From NCBI GenBank assembly GCA_045568635.1, contig JBJLAO010000003.1, forward strand, positions 372,001 to 436,000: a stretch of DNA of 64,000 nt. Reading direction: 5' to 3'. The notes beneath the pieces were generated by a model that saw nothing but the letters and a program-made list of their open reading frames with translations, was not told the origin of the DNA and did not search any database. The translations under genes were made by a program, and so were the position numbers. This document shows positions 7,808-16,970 of this stretch, one piece after another. Each line of letters begins with the position of its first letter. Position 1 is the first letter of the stretch. Source of the DNA: MedAcidi-G1 sp000817085. Lineage in GTDB: Bacteria > Actinomycetota > Acidimicrobiia > Acidimicrobiales > MedAcidi-G1.

Positions 7808-8832
7808 TTGATTGACCCCAATTGATAGCTGGATTGCAAAGAAATCTGATCAGGCCAGTTTGTTCGCCATACTTCAGCTGAAACTTCACCTACCAGAATT
7901 TCTCTCGGCTTAAAATTATTTTCATATTCGACCAAGCTTTTAACTAAGGTTGAATAACGAGGAACAGAAAAATACGGGGCACTGTACCGAGATGCCTGAT
8001 TGCGATTCAAAACACGGTGTGGTGTAGAAATAAAACGGCCACCGGACCATACCTCCATCAAGTCACCTATGTTTACCAAAAGTGCATCCGGGGGGCAGAA
8101 AATTTCTAACCATTCACCTTTTCTTGTTTGAATTTCAAGTCCTCCTAAAGGGTCTGGATGAAGAATGGTTATTGCACTTATGTCTTTATGCGGGTGAATT
8201 CCTGATCTTTGGGATTCAGTACTTGAAACCGGGTAATGAAGCAAAGTCATGTTAGTCAATGGTTCATTAAAAAAATCTAGAAGGATGTCGGGTTTTACTC
8301 CTAGTGCAATTGCCAAATGTGAAAGAAGTATCGATGTTAAAAGATCACAATCTTCCCAGTATGAAAGAAGGGTTTCTTCCATATTCTCGACTTCTTTGAC
8401 CCATTTATTTGAACCATAAAGTTTGCATTCATTTTTTACAGGATGTTCCTTGGGGCATTCCCAATGAAGCTTGAAACCTTCGTAAAGATCATTTTTTGTT
8501 TTTTCAAAGATTTTTTTTTCATTCGGGGAGAAAAATCCGAATGGTATATAACCGCGATAATTGCTTCGCGAAATTGATAATTCTTCTTTAACAGAATCTG
8601 GGATACTAAAGACATTAATTAATAATTCTCGCATTTCAGATAAACGTTTCTTTTCTATTCCATGACCAACTAATACAGCAAAACCAATTTCTTCAAAAGC
8701 TTCAATCAGTTCATCTGCAACTGTTCGTTTACGAGCGTCGTTAGTAGTCAATGCGGAAATGTCTATGCTTGGTAGTTCAACTTTTTTCATTTTTTGTTTT
8801 TTGTTACTTTTTTCTATTACAACTTGGTACAT
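7804..8832 (-). CDS. 2-oxoglutarate/Fe(II)-dependent dioxygenase (isopenicillin N synthase-like)
   Basis: A 342-aa protein with the two-part IPNS-family architecture. The N-terminal DIOX_N region (about 20-140) contains VELPSIDISAL and EEIGFAVLVGHGI. The 2OG-Fe(II) core (about 190-300) has the metal triad HPHKD (His and Asp) and a distal His in STPHRVLNRN, and the 2-oxoglutarate-binding Arg-x-Ser in RYSAPYF. Such enzymes oxidise small molecules, often in catabolism or secondary metabolism; the substrate here is unknown. The ATG at 8832 is used; an in-frame ATG about 15 codons later, just before KKVELPS, is an equally plausible start. Confidence 0.85.
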   Translation of the reverse strand: MYQVVIEKSNKKQKMKKVELPSIDISALTTNDARKRTVADELIEAFEEIGFAVLVGHGIEKKRLSEMRELLINVFSIPDSVKEELSISRSNYRGYIPFGFFSPNEKKIFEKTKNDLYEGFKLHWECPKEHPVKNECKLYGSNKWVKEVENMEETLLSYWEDCDLLTSILLSHLAIALGVKPDILLDFFNEPLTNMTLLHYPVSSTESQRSGIHPHKDISAITILHPDPLGGLEIQTRKGEWLEIFCPPDALLVNIGDLMEVWSGGRFISTPHRVLNRNQASRYSAPYFSVPRYSTLVKSLVEYENNFKPREILVGEVSAEVWRTNWPDQISLQSSYQLGSIN

Positions 8833-8949
8833 GAAAAAACATTCTTAAGCAAACAAAATTTTATAGTGAAACCTTTTAGGTTCTTTTTTCGCTTCAATGC
8901 TGCGAAAATAAATGAGAGAACTTTTGTACTTAATGCTTGAGAGGAACCA

Positions 8950-9315
8950 ATGGCCACTTTTAACGATGTTTGGAAAATAGGAATGGGCCTTCCAGAAGTG
9001 GAAGAGACAACTTTCTATGGAACAGCTGGGCTGAAAGTTAAAGGTAAGGCCTTCTGTAGGATCTGGAGCGAACGTGAATATGAACGCGATGAAATTACTG
9101 ATACTGAAGTGTTGGTAATTTTCTGCGAACTAGAAGAAAAAGAAACACTCATCGAAAAATACGATGGAATACTCTTCACCACTCCTCATTATGACGGTTA
9201 TGACAATCTTCTAGTAAGGCTGACAGATGCCACAACAGAACAGCTAACTGACTTTCTCGATATCAGTTATCTGATAAAAGCGCCATCTTCATTAGCGAAA
9301 CAAATTACTGAATAA
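8950..9315 (+). CDS. MmcQ/YjbR family protein
   Basis: A 121-aa protein matching the small MmcQ/YjbR (CyaY-like fold, DUF419) family. Motifs are LPEVEETTFYGTAGLKVKGKAFCRI near the start and a C-terminal LLVRLTDATTEQLTDFLDISY-type segment. The family is associated with DNA-binding-like folds but has no firm biochemical function. GAGAGGA sits just upstream of the ATG as a good ribosome binding site. Confidence 0.75.
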   Translation: MATFNDVWKIGMGLPEVEETTFYGTAGLKVKGKAFCRIWSEREYERDEITDTEVLVIFCELEEKETLIEKYDGILFTTPHYDGYDNLLVRLTDATTEQLTDFLDISYLIKAPSSLAKQITE

Positions 9316-9371
9316 AAAATTCGACCAGATGTGAATACGATTATTCTCATCTTTGATTAAAAAGGAAAAAC

Positions 9372-10796
9372 ATGAATGACCGAAGCGAAATTTACGTTGA
9401 TGGAAATTGGGTTGCTTCAAGCGGAGTAGAAAGCATCAGTGTAATAAACCCTTCAACTGAGGAAATTATTGGCTCAACACCAGCTGGGACAAAAGAAGAT
9501 GTTGATTTGGCCGTTAAAGCAGCAAGAGAAGCTTTTCCAGGATGGTCAGAAACATCGCTAGAAGAAAGGCTTTCCTACATAGAAAACCTAGCCGCAAAAC
9601 TGGGTGAAAAAAGTGCTGAAATTGGAGAACTGATCTCCCAAGAAGTGGGCATGCCGGGAAAAATGTCAATGATGATTCAGGCAGGGCTACCAGCAGCTAC
9701 GACTGCAAGCGTTTCAGGTACGGCTAGAGAATTTCCATTCGAAGAAACCATAGGAAGGTCACTTGTAACTCGAGAAGCTGTTGGAGTGGTTGGTTGTATT
9801 ACTCCCTGGAACTACCCTCTGCACCAAATCATGGCCAAAGTAGCTCCAGCTATGGCTGTGGGTTGCACAGTGGTTCTTAAACCAAGTGAAGTTGCTCCGT
9901 TAAATGCATTTCTTTTAGCTGAAATAATTCACGAATTGAACTTTCCAAAAGGTGTTTTTAATCTTGTTTCAGGAGTCGGACCTGTTGTAGGAGAAGCTAT
10001 TGCAGCCCATCCAGATGTTGACATGATCTCTTTTACAGGTTCTACACGTGCCGGTACACGAGTAGCAGAAATAGCTGCAGCTAACGTAACTCGCGTGCAC
10101 CAAGAACTTGGAGGTAAATCTGCAAATATTATTCTTGATGACGCAGACCTTTCGGCAGCTATTCCTTCTGCAGTAGGAGCTTGCTTTCTCAACTCGGGGC
10201 AAACTTGCAGTGCACTGACGCGTTTACTCGTTCCTTCTAGCAAAATGGACGAAGCAGCAGAACTAGCTGCTCAAGCAGCAGCCGGATTTACTGTTGGACC
10301 TGCTGATGATGAGACGAGCAAACTAGGGCCTCTTGTTTCTCAAGCTCAATGGGATCGGGTTCAAAATTATATAAAAACAGGCATCGACGAAGGTGCGGCA
10401 CTGGTTACTGGAGGTTTAGGAAAACCAGATGGACTCGATTCCGGCTATTTTGTTAAACCAACAGTTTTCGCTAATGTTGAAAACTCAATGACAATAGCCC
10501 AAGAAGAGATCTTTGGTCCTGTACTTTCAATAATTGGCTATGAAGACGACGATGATGCAATTCGAATAGCAAATGATTCTGATTACGGGTTATCGGGAGG
10601 TGTTTGGAGCTCAGATAATGAAAGAGCTTTGAAAGTAGCTAAGAAGCTTAGAACTGGTGAAGTTGACATGAATGGTTCATTTTTAAACACTGATGCACCA
10701 TTCGGTGGGTATAAAAAATCCGGCAACGGCAGAGAATTAGGTCGTTTCGGAATGTATGAATTTGTGGAAGCAAAGCAAATAAATCTACCTCTTTAA
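9372..10796 (+). CDS. Aldehyde dehydrogenase family protein
   Basis: A 474-aa NAD(P)-dependent aldehyde dehydrogenase of normal length. The oxyanion motif PWNYP (145-149), cofactor Lys in KPSE (170), FTGST (221-225), general base Glu in ELGGKS (246) and nucleophile Cys in GQTC (279) are all intact, with EEIFGPVL further down. The substrate cannot be read from sequence; aldehyde clearance or betaine/amino-aldehyde oxidation are possibilities. It is an apparent single-gene unit with an AAGGA ribosome binding site. Confidence 0.92.
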   Translation: MNDRSEIYVDGNWVASSGVESISVINPSTEEIIGSTPAGTKEDVDLAVKAAREAFPGWSETSLEERLSYIENLAAKLGEKSAEIGELISQEVGMPGKMSMMIQAGLPAATTASVSGTAREFPFEETIGRSLVTREAVGVVGCITPWNYPLHQIMAKVAPAMAVGCTVVLKPSEVAPLNAFLLAEIIHELNFPKGVFNLVSGVGPVVGEAIAAHPDVDMISFTGSTRAGTRVAEIAAANVTRVHQELGGKSANIILDDADLSAAIPSAVGACFLNSGQTCSALTRLLVPSSKMDEAAELAAQAAAGFTVGPADDETSKLGPLVSQAQWDRVQNYIKTGIDEGAALVTGGLGKPDGLDSGYFVKPTVFANVENSMTIAQEEIFGPVLSIIGYEDDDDAIRIANDSDYGLSGGVWSSDNERALKVAKKLRTGEVDMNGSFLNTDAPFGGYKKSGNGRELGRFGMYEFVEAKQINLPL

Positions 10797-10808
10797 AATA
10801 AATATTTT

Positions 10809-11822
10809 TTATATTTGATTTTGAATTAACACCCCTGCACCGGCAATAATTAAGACAGCAATCCAAGAAACAAATCCGAGCACTAATGGTTGGCGACCAA
10901 GATTTTTTAATGCGCTAAGACGTATTCCCGCTCCCAAACCAAACATTGCCATTGTTATAAGAAAATTTCTTATGTCACCAATTGTTGCAATAAAACTTTC
11001 AGAGAAAACTGAAGAAGATCTTATTGTTGCTGCCGCAATAAATCCAAGGATAAAAATGGGTATTGGTAACTTCCATTTTTGTGAATTTTTTGACTGTTTC
11101 TTTTGTTTAAAAGATACAAACATAAGTAAGGGTGCCAGCATTAAAATTCGACACATTTTAACTAGTACAGCAGAGTCCAAAGCGTCTTCGCCCACAGCAG
11201 AGGCAGTGGCAACTACTTGACCTGTGTCGTGAACTGATAATCCAATCCACCAACCAAATAAACTCTCATCAAAATCAAAAATTGCTTGAACTATTGGAAA
11301 AACTAGAACAGCAATAGAACCAAATAAAGTCACCAAACCAACTGCATACCCAGTTTCCTCTTCGTCAGCTTGACTTAACGGTTTCATGGCAGCAATTGCT
11401 GACAATCCACAGATCGAATATCCCGAAGCAATAAGAAGTGCTAGTGGTTTATTTAGGGAAAAAATAGTACTGATTTTTTGAATACCAAAAAAAACAATTA
11501 CCACAACTGCAACTACTATTAGAACCCCAGTTGAACTTCCAATTTCAGTAATTTCTGAAAATGCAAGTCGAAAACCTAATAGACAAATACCTATCTTTAG
11601 TATGTGCCCAGAGGCTAAGTCCAAAGAAGGTTTTGACCACGACCTCAAAACTCCAAAATTTGCTAATAAAACTCCAATAACCAATGCAATTACTGGAGAA
11701 GCTATACGGTCATTTAAATTACTGATTGTCTCAGCGATAACTCCAACAGAACCTATTAAAAAAAGTCCATAAATATTTTCTCTTACCCATTTGACTAAAG
11801 GGCTCAAAAATAACTGGTACAT
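10809..11822 (-). CDS. YeiH/UPF0324-type putative sulfate exporter family membrane protein
   Basis: A 337-aa integral membrane protein with about ten hydrophobic segments. Family-diagnostic motifs are LLGFRLAFSEI, YSICGLSAIAAMKPL and the SVHDTGQVVATASA segment, which are typical of the YeiH/PSE family. Members are predicted sulfate or sulfonate-related exporters; direct transport evidence is limited. It is convergent with the aldehyde dehydrogenase and lies about 50 bp downstream of a tRNA-Lys on the same strand. Confidence 0.82.
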   Translation of the reverse strand: MYQLFLSPLVKWVRENIYGLFLIGSVGVIAETISNLNDRIASPVIALVIGVLLANFGVLRSWSKPSLDLASGHILKIGICLLGFRLAFSEITEIGSSTGVLIVVAVVVIVFFGIQKISTIFSLNKPLALLIASGYSICGLSAIAAMKPLSQADEEETGYAVGLVTLFGSIAVLVFPIVQAIFDFDESLFGWWIGLSVHDTGQVVATASAVGEDALDSAVLVKMCRILMLAPLLMFVSFKQKKQSKNSQKWKLPIPIFILGFIAAATIRSSSVFSESFIATIGDIRNFLITMAMFGLGAGIRLSALKNLGRQPLVLGFVSWIAVLIIAGAGVLIQNQI

Positions 11823-11870
11823 ACTGTCTGTAATTTGAAATGCAGATACATCAACTGCCCTTTTTATATG

Positions 11871-11943
11871 TAGGCCGCCCGGGGCTCGAACCCGGCACCT
11901 TGGGATTAAAAGTCCCCTGCTCTACCCGATGAGCTAGCGACCC
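11871..11943 (-). tRNA. tRNA-Lys (anticodon TTT)
   Basis: Read on the minus strand, a 73-nt cloverleaf starts GGGTCGC and ends GCGGCCT plus discriminator A. The D arm is GCTC...GAGC, the anticodon stem GGGGA/TCCCA has loop CTTTTAA, and the T arm is CCGGG-TTCGAGC-CCCGG. The first acceptor pair is G-U. CCA is not encoded. Confidence 0.95.
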
Positions 11944-12059
11944 AAAATTTAGGTTAGCCGCTTATCCATATGTTCATGTTTAAATAAGACTGATTCTAAA
12001 GAAAGCTAAAGATTTGATTAACAATCCAATAATTAAATGATTCCTTCTAACCTCTTAAT

Positions 12060-12722
12060 ATGAGATTTACTTTATTTGCTCTATTAGGAACTGCTTTAGT
12101 CAGTTTGATTATCTGGTTCGGAGCAATAGACACTGACAACAAGGCAAAGGAACTGAAACTAACCGCACCGACCACAACTACGACCACAACTACGACCACA
12201 ACTACGACCACAACTACGACAATATTGTCTCCTATTGGAACTCTTCCTTTTGTAGAAATAGGAGGAAAGGTCAGTCTTGATTATTCATCATCTATAAGCA
12301 CTGTTGGGTTAGATACCGTTACTTTCGGCATGACGGTAAAAAATGCGCAAAAAGCGGCTGGAACGAGATTTTCCCCTGTGACAGCAAGAGGTGAATGCTT
12401 TTTAGCGGTTCCTGATGAAGGTCCGAAAGGAATTACATTCTGGATCGTAGAAAGCACTGTAGAGCGTGTTGATATTGATAATGAATTGATAAGAACACGT
12501 TCTGGAGCTGGCATCGGAGATACAGAATCTTTAATTTATGAACTATTTGGGGAAAAAATAGAAACAAAAATACTTCCTGAGTCTTCAGAGAAACTACTTA
12601 TTTATGTACCTAGTGATCCTTCTGACAAAAACTTCCGAGTTGTTTTTAAAAGTGATGGTCGACTTATAAAAAGAGTGTGGTCGGGCAGACTACCTTGGGT
12701 TGAAATGACTGAAATCTGCTAG
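12060..12722 (+). CDS. Membrane-anchored extracytoplasmic protein with poly-Thr linker
   Basis: A 220-aa protein with one N-terminal membrane or signal segment (about 3-22). A run of about 17 consecutive threonines (about 38-54) follows, then a globular domain. The domain contains LDTVTFGMTVKNAQKAAG and a second SGAGIGDTESLIYELFG segment. This 'xFGMTxxxAxxAxG ... GIGDTExxIxxxYG' pattern occurs in many exported actinobacterial proteins of unknown role. Thr-rich linkers between a membrane anchor and an exposed domain are common in Acidimicrobiia-type genomes. The linker is encoded by a 12-bp tandem repeat. Function unknown. Its stop shares CTAG with the convergent lipoprotein gene. Confidence 0.75.
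   Translation: MRFTLFALLGTALVSLIIWFGAIDTDNKAKELKLTAPTTTTTTTTTTTTTTTTTILSPIGTLPFVEIGGKVSLDYSSSISTVGLDTVTFGMTVKNAQKAAGTRFSPVTARGECFLAVPDEGPKGITFWIVESTVERVDIDNELIRTRSGAGIGDTESLIYELFGEKIETKILPESSEKLLIYVPSDPSDKNFRVVFKSDGRLIKRVWSGRLPWVEMTEIC
12171..12218 (+). repeat. 12-bp tandem repeat, four exact copies
   Basis: The unit ACCACAACTACG is repeated four times without a mismatch and encodes Thr-Thr-Thr-Thr per unit. Because the unit is a multiple of three, copy-number change would lengthen or shorten the linker without a frameshift. Confidence 0.95.
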
Positions 12723-13228
12723 TTACTAAATCTTTCTTCAAGAACATCGCTTTCGAATTGTCCGCAATCAACAAATAAGGATCCGAAACCAGCAACTTCA
12801 CCATATGTAGTATCCAAATCTAAATTCTTTTCCCAGCTAATAGCACCAGCCGTTATTTCTAAACCGTTAACTGAAAGATCTAATGGTTTATTTAATGAAG
12901 CTTCAAACATTGTTGAACCATTTTTCAACAAAACTACATATGGTTTCCCAATAAAAGCTTGAATAAGTGCTTCTGTGACCTCCCCTGTTTGAGGATCTTC
13001 TCCATTTCCTAAAGCTGCTACTTCTCCTAACTGGGTTTTGTAACAGGTGAAAACCATTTCAAATTTCTGACTTCCTATCTGAATCCAACCATTAGAAACT
13101 TTTGGAGTATCTTCTTTAACTTTTTTAGCTTCTTCTAATATTTCAACTGTATTCTCACTGCTGGCACAGGAAGAAAAACCCCATATAAAAAGGGATAAAA
13201 TCAATAAATTAAAGTAATTATTTTTCAC
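12719..13228 (-). CDS. Predicted lipoprotein, unknown function
   Basis: A 169-aa protein with a classical lipoprotein signal peptide: MKNNYFNLLILSLFIWGF, then lipobox SSC at about residue 21. The mature part (about 50-165) is a compact beta-rich domain with two further cysteines (VFTCYKTQ and FVDCGQF) that could form a disulfide. No family recognised. It is convergent with the poly-Thr protein, whose stop codon it overlaps, and lies 14 bp downstream of the DUF4031 gene on the same strand. Confidence 0.7.
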   Translation of the reverse strand: MKNNYFNLLILSLFIWGFSSCASSENTVEILEEAKKVKEDTPKVSNGWIQIGSQKFEMVFTCYKTQLGEVAALGNGEDPQTGEVTEALIQAFIGKPYVVLLKNGSTMFEASLNKPLDLSVNGLEITAGAISWEKNLDLDTTYGEVAGFGSLFVDCGQFESDVLEERFSN

Positions 13229-13242
13229 AATAAACCCACGTA

Positions 13243-13767
13243 TTAAATTAAAATCTCTAAAAGTTTGCCGCCAGTAAAGCGCCAGTCAAATTTTCGTAAG
13301 AAATCACTTTCAATAATTAAACCATTAGAACCTTCAAGCACTAAAGCCATTTCATTTCGTCTTTGGAATATAGTGACCTCTACGAACTCCCAGTTGACTC
13401 GGACTAATTTTTCTAATTCAGGAACTACCTTATTTAATTTAACCTCACTCAAATTAGGTGGCGTACCTGTTGGTGGGAAAGAGCAAATTTCTTCCCACTT
13501 TCCTGGACGCTCAGACGCGGATAATCTCAATTTTGCTTTCTTTAAGCGAGATAAAAGTTCACGTCCATCTATTTCAATAGCTCCCAAAACAATTGCCCGG
13601 TCTCTAACTTCTTTTGAAACATCATAATGATCACCTTGAAATGACATAAGACGAAGCCCTAATAGCTCAGCGAAATCATGCAATTCAGACAAGTTGTTAT
13701 CGCTGGCAAGGTGGGCCCATAATTTACCCTTGTAAGGCCAGATTGCTTTATCAACGACTACTGCCAT
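13243..13767 (-). CDS. DUF4031 family protein
   Basis: The open frame extends to a GTG at 13854, but DUF4031 proteins begin with a motif like MAVVVDKAIWPYKGKLWAHL. That is encoded from the internal ATG at 13767, giving 174 aa. The DUF4031 domain occupies about the first 80 residues, with HLASD, ELHDFAELLGL and GDHYDV typical of the family. A less conserved C-terminal region follows. The family is found widely in actinobacteria with no established function. Confidence 0.75.
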   Translation of the reverse strand: MAVVVDKAIWPYKGKLWAHLASDNNLSELHDFAELLGLRLMSFQGDHYDVSKEVRDRAIVLGAIEIDGRELLSRLKKAKLRLSASERPGKWEEICSFPPTGTPPNLSEVKLNKVVPELEKLVRVNWEFVEVTIFQRRNEMALVLEGSNGLIIESDFLRKFDWRFTGGKLLEILI

Positions 13768-13861
13768 TCCATATGTTGACTTCAAAAAATAAAAAATGCA
13801 CTCTGAAGAGAAATTCTTTCCCAGCAACTCAAAATACTTGATTTGGTGACACAATTATTAA

Positions 13862-14134
13862 ATGAGTGATGTTGAAAAAACCTTCACCACTATCAAATTT
13901 TCACCAGAGTGCGAAATTGAAGAGATTTCTAGAGTCGCTCTCGCCGCTATTCTGAGAATTCATAAAATTGATCCAGCTTTAATTGGTGAATTGGCTGTCT
14001 CGCTTCAAAAGGAAATAAAAGAAATTTCTGCAAATGCTCCATATGTGGAAGTTGAATTTCAACCTAGTGAAAACGAAATTTCTGCTGAACTAAGAGCCAA
14101 CGGCAACTCACGAATAATTAGCACTACCTGGTAA
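13862..14134 (+). CDS. Small acidic protein of unknown function
   Basis: A 90-aa protein with no family I recognise. It is mixed alpha/beta: a strand (TTIKF), a long helix (EEISRVALAAILRIH), a second helix (IGELAVSLQKEIKEI) and a C-terminal beta hairpin (YVEVEFQP, ISAELRANG, RIISTTW). The codon pattern and lack of an alternative frame support it as a gene. It overlaps the convergent methyltransferase gene by 11 bp. It begins 8 bp from the edge of the open frame upstream of the DUF4031 gene, in a divergent arrangement. Confidence 0.6.
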   Translation: MSDVEKTFTTIKFSPECEIEEISRVALAAILRIHKIDPALIGELAVSLQKEIKEISANAPYVEVEFQPSENEISAELRANGNSRIISTTW

Positions 14135-14777
14135 TTGAACGTCTTGCGACTAGCCATGAACCCTCATGAGCATGAGCTGAAACTCCAGACCAACTAACTT
14201 CACTATTAGCCGACATTAAATCAATAACTTCTTCTGGAGGAAGGTAAATAGGCGTATCAGGACCTCTACTACTAATCCAAACCAAAAAACCTTCGGCTTT
14301 TAAACATCTCTCTATCTCATTTGGGAAAAGAATCATATTCATCATCAAAAACACATCAATCGAATTGCTAGCAAATGGAAGACGATTACTATCAGCGCAA
14401 ACTTGTGGAGTTTCTGGTGTGATGGAGTTTTTGATCATTTCTTTTGAAATATCTAGTGCAACTACACTTTCAAAATTATTAACTAATATTTGAGTAGCCA
14501 AGCCTGTACCTGCTCCTAGGTCTACAACCCTTTTCCCGTAAACTTCTCCTCGTTCTAAAGCATCTAAAACTGGGATTCCTCTAGCAGGAATATTTCGAGT
14601 AGATGACCATTCAAGAGCTTTTTCGTCAAATAGTTTTTTTACTTCTTCTGCTAAATCAAAGTTCCAGAGCTTTTTGTAAACAACATCTCTGGTGATGTCT
14701 CTCATTCGAGAATTGGAACCAGAACCTCTAACCGATTTAGAAAACGGATAAATTGTTGGAAGATAAGTTATTTTCAA
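14124..14777 (-). CDS. Class I SAM-dependent methyltransferase
   Basis: A 217-aa protein with a Rossmann-type methyltransferase core. Motif I is VVDLGAGTGLATQIL (about 90-104), an acidic residue ends strand 2 (VVALDIS), CADSNRLPF is motif II-like, and IDVFLMMNMIL follows. The first 70 residues resemble the helical cap of UbiE-like small-molecule methyltransferases. The substrate is unknown. It is downstream of dut by 6 bp on the same strand, so the two are probably co-transcribed. Confidence 0.8.
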   Translation of the reverse strand: MKITYLPTIYPFSKSVRGSGSNSRMRDITRDVVYKKLWNFDLAEEVKKLFDEKALEWSSTRNIPARGIPVLDALERGEVYGKRVVDLGAGTGLATQILVNNFESVVALDISKEMIKNSITPETPQVCADSNRLPFASNSIDVFLMMNMILFPNEIERCLKAEGFLVWISSRGPDTPIYLPPEEVIDLMSANSEVSWSGVSAHAHEGSWLVARRSITR

Positions 14778-14783
14778 ATCTTT

Positions 14784-15221
14784 TTACCTACCAGAAGAAC
14801 CAAACCCAGTTTCTCCTCTTTCTGAATCAGGCAATTCTTCAACTTCTTGGAAATTACACTCTTCAACTTTTTGAATTACCAGCTGGGCTATTCTTTCGCC
14901 TTTGTTGATCTCAAAGGTCTCATTCGGATCAGTATTAATAAGTAAAACTTTTAACTCTCCGCGGTAACCAGAATCAATAAGGCCTGGTGTGTTTAAGCAC
15001 GTGATCCCATGTTTAAGTGCCAAACCACTTCTAGGTTGAACGAATCCAGCAAATCCTTTAGGTATAGCTATTGCAACTCCTGTTGATATGAGAGCTCTCC
15101 CTCCACCTGGGTCTAAAACTACTGACTCTGCAGCAACCAAGTCTGCGCCAGCATCACCAGATTTTGCATAAATAGGGATAGTTGCATCATCTATTAATCT
15201 AATAATTGGAATATTCAGCAT
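14784..15221 (-). CDS. dut: dUTP diphosphatase (dUTPase)
   Basis: A 145-aa trimeric-type dUTPase that hydrolyses dUTP to dUMP and PPi. All five motifs are visible: GDAGADLVA (motif 1), PRSGLALKHG (2), NTPGLIDSGYRGELKV (3), RIAQLVIQ (4) and RGETGFGSSGR (5, the glycine-rich C-terminal arm). A bifunctional-type dcd at 59983-60543 would also make dUMP from dCTP, so dUMP supply looks redundant. Confidence 0.95.
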   Translation of the reverse strand: MLNIPIIRLIDDATIPIYAKSGDAGADLVAAESVVLDPGGGRALISTGVAIAIPKGFAGFVQPRSGLALKHGITCLNTPGLIDSGYRGELKVLLINTDPNETFEINKGERIAQLVIQKVEECNFQEVEELPDSERGETGFGSSGR

Positions 15222-15271
15222 AAATATGACCTTACTTGCACTTCTTAGTGAATAACCGACACATAGCCCGT

Positions 15272-15820
15272 ATGATCAAATCTGTGTTGGCTTGGATGGA
15301 TTTAGAAATGACAGGGTTAAACCCAAAAGAGGATGTAATCGTTGAGATTGCAACTTTACTTACAAATGACGATCTCGAAGAAATTGCAGCCGGACCAAAT
15401 TTGGTCATCCATCAATCAGCTAAAAAATTAGAAAATATGAGCAAACACGTCGAAGAAATGCACACTTCAAGCGGTTTACTTGATGAAATTTCAAAATCTA
15501 CAATTGATCTTTCAATCGCTGGTGAGAGAACTTTGGACTTTTTAAAAGACCACATCGAAAAAGCAGGAACTGTTCCTTTGTGTGGTAATTCGATTGGTAC
15601 AGATAGAAGATTCTTGTCGGAAGGTCTTCCAGATTTAGCGTCTTTTTTTCATTACAGATCAATTGATGTCTCAACTATCAAAGAACTTGCAAAACGCTGG
15701 AATCCAGAAATCATAAATTCTGCTCCAAAAAAAAATGGGGGTCATCGAGCTTTAGACGATATTCGTGAATCAGTTGCGGAACTTCGTCATTATCGCGAAA
15801 ACCTTTTTATAAAACCATGA
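15272..15820 (+). CDS. orn: Oligoribonuclease
   Basis: A DEDDh 3'-5' exonuclease that degrades very short RNAs, including pGpG. The catalytic acids are in LAWMDLEMTGL (Asp and Glu near the N-terminus), the GNSIGTDRRFL Asp, and HRALDDI (His and Asp) near the C-terminus. The open frame starts at a TTG at 15236, but the ATG at 15272 (MIKSVLAWMD) matches the family N-terminus and gives 182 aa. It is divergent from dut. Its stop overlaps the next ATG by four bases. Confidence 0.93.
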   Translation: MIKSVLAWMDLEMTGLNPKEDVIVEIATLLTNDDLEEIAAGPNLVIHQSAKKLENMSKHVEEMHTSSGLLDEISKSTIDLSIAGERTLDFLKDHIEKAGTVPLCGNSIGTDRRFLSEGLPDLASFFHYRSIDVSTIKELAKRWNPEIINSAPKKNGGHRALDDIRESVAELRHYRENLFIKP

Positions 15821-16914
15821 ACGAAAATACTTCAACAGAAACAATTCCTCCGCGCCCATTGAGGCAAGAACAGGAACCAGCTTCAGAGGAAATTACCGAA
15901 GTTGCTAACGGTATTTACAGATTCCAACTTCCAATTTCAATGCCTGGGTTAGGACATGTTAATTGTTACGCACTTGAAGACAAAAAAGGGTTGTCTTTAG
16001 TGGATCCAGGATTGCCTGGTAACGAGTCTTGGAATGCCCTTGAGGCACGGCTTAAAGATCTAGGAACTAACTTTTCTCATGTGCATACAACGATAGTTAC
16101 CCATAGCCACGTTGATCATTACGGTGGAGTCCACAGACTTAGAGATGATTATGATGTCGAGGTTCTTACCCATTCGTCTTTTTCGTCAGTTTTTGGTCAC
16201 GACGACATTATGGAAAATCCTGATGCAGCCTCACTAGACCTAGCCGATGATGAGGACGTAGAGAAACTTCGCAAAATGCTTAGTAGACCAACTCCATGGG
16301 GTACGAAAAGAGAGCCACCCTCAGCTGAAGAGCTTAGGAAATGGAGTGGAAGTAATACAGGCGCCGATTCAAAGTCTTTTCAAGTGCCTAAACCGTCTTT
16401 GACTGTCGAAGACTCTGAAGAGATAACTATTGGCGAAAGAACATGGTTAGCTCTTCACCTCCCAGGACACACTCATGATCATCTATGTTTATACGATCCA
16501 GTCGATGGAATTTTCTTATCTGGAGATCACGTACTACCAACCATCACACCTCATATAGGAGGCATGGGAAATATGGAAGATCCATTGGCAGTATTCTTTA
16601 ATTCTTTAGAAAGAACAAAAGAATTTTCACAAGTTACTCTTGTTCTACCAGCTCATGGACATCCTTTCACTAATCTTGTTGAAAGAACAGATGATATTAT
16701 CCAACATCATATAGATCGACTGCAGTTGATTAGAGAAACAGGCGATTCGATAGGCGAAGCCTCAGTAAATGATTATATGAAATACTTATTTAAAGAAAGA
16801 TCTTGGGGTGATATGGCGGCTAGTGAAACTTACGCTCATCTAGAACATCTAAGAATCCTTGGTGAAGCCAAACCTAAAGAAGAAAAAGGCATAAAAACCT
16901 ATAAATTCGCTTAA
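15817..16914 (+). CDS. MBL-fold metallo-hydrolase
   Basis: A 365-aa metallo-beta-lactamase fold protein. Metal ligands are visible in THSHVDHYGG (HxHxDH, about 92-101), LPGHTHDHL (about 214) and SGDHVLP (about 232), with a final His in LPAHGHPF (about 278). The C-terminal part, about 290-365, looks like the winged-helix or LACTB2-like tail of actinobacterial hydrolases. Glyoxalase-, lactonase- and RNase-type activities all occur in this fold; I cannot choose between them. The gene is translationally coupled to orn through an ATGA overlap. Confidence 0.85.
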   Translation: MNENTSTETIPPRPLRQEQEPASEEITEVANGIYRFQLPISMPGLGHVNCYALEDKKGLSLVDPGLPGNESWNALEARLKDLGTNFSHVHTTIVTHSHVDHYGGVHRLRDDYDVEVLTHSSFSSVFGHDDIMENPDAASLDLADDEDVEKLRKMLSRPTPWGTKREPPSAEELRKWSGSNTGADSKSFQVPKPSLTVEDSEEITIGERTWLALHLPGHTHDHLCLYDPVDGIFLSGDHVLPTITPHIGGMGNMEDPLAVFFNSLERTKEFSQVTLVLPAHGHPFTNLVERTDDIIQHHIDRLQLIRETGDSIGEASVNDYMKYLFKERSWGDMAASETYAHLEHLRILGEAKPKEEKGIKTYKFA

Positions 16915-16970
16915 TCTAAGCCAATATCTAAGAATTATTCAATTTTATTGAAAAATAAGTTGACAAAATT

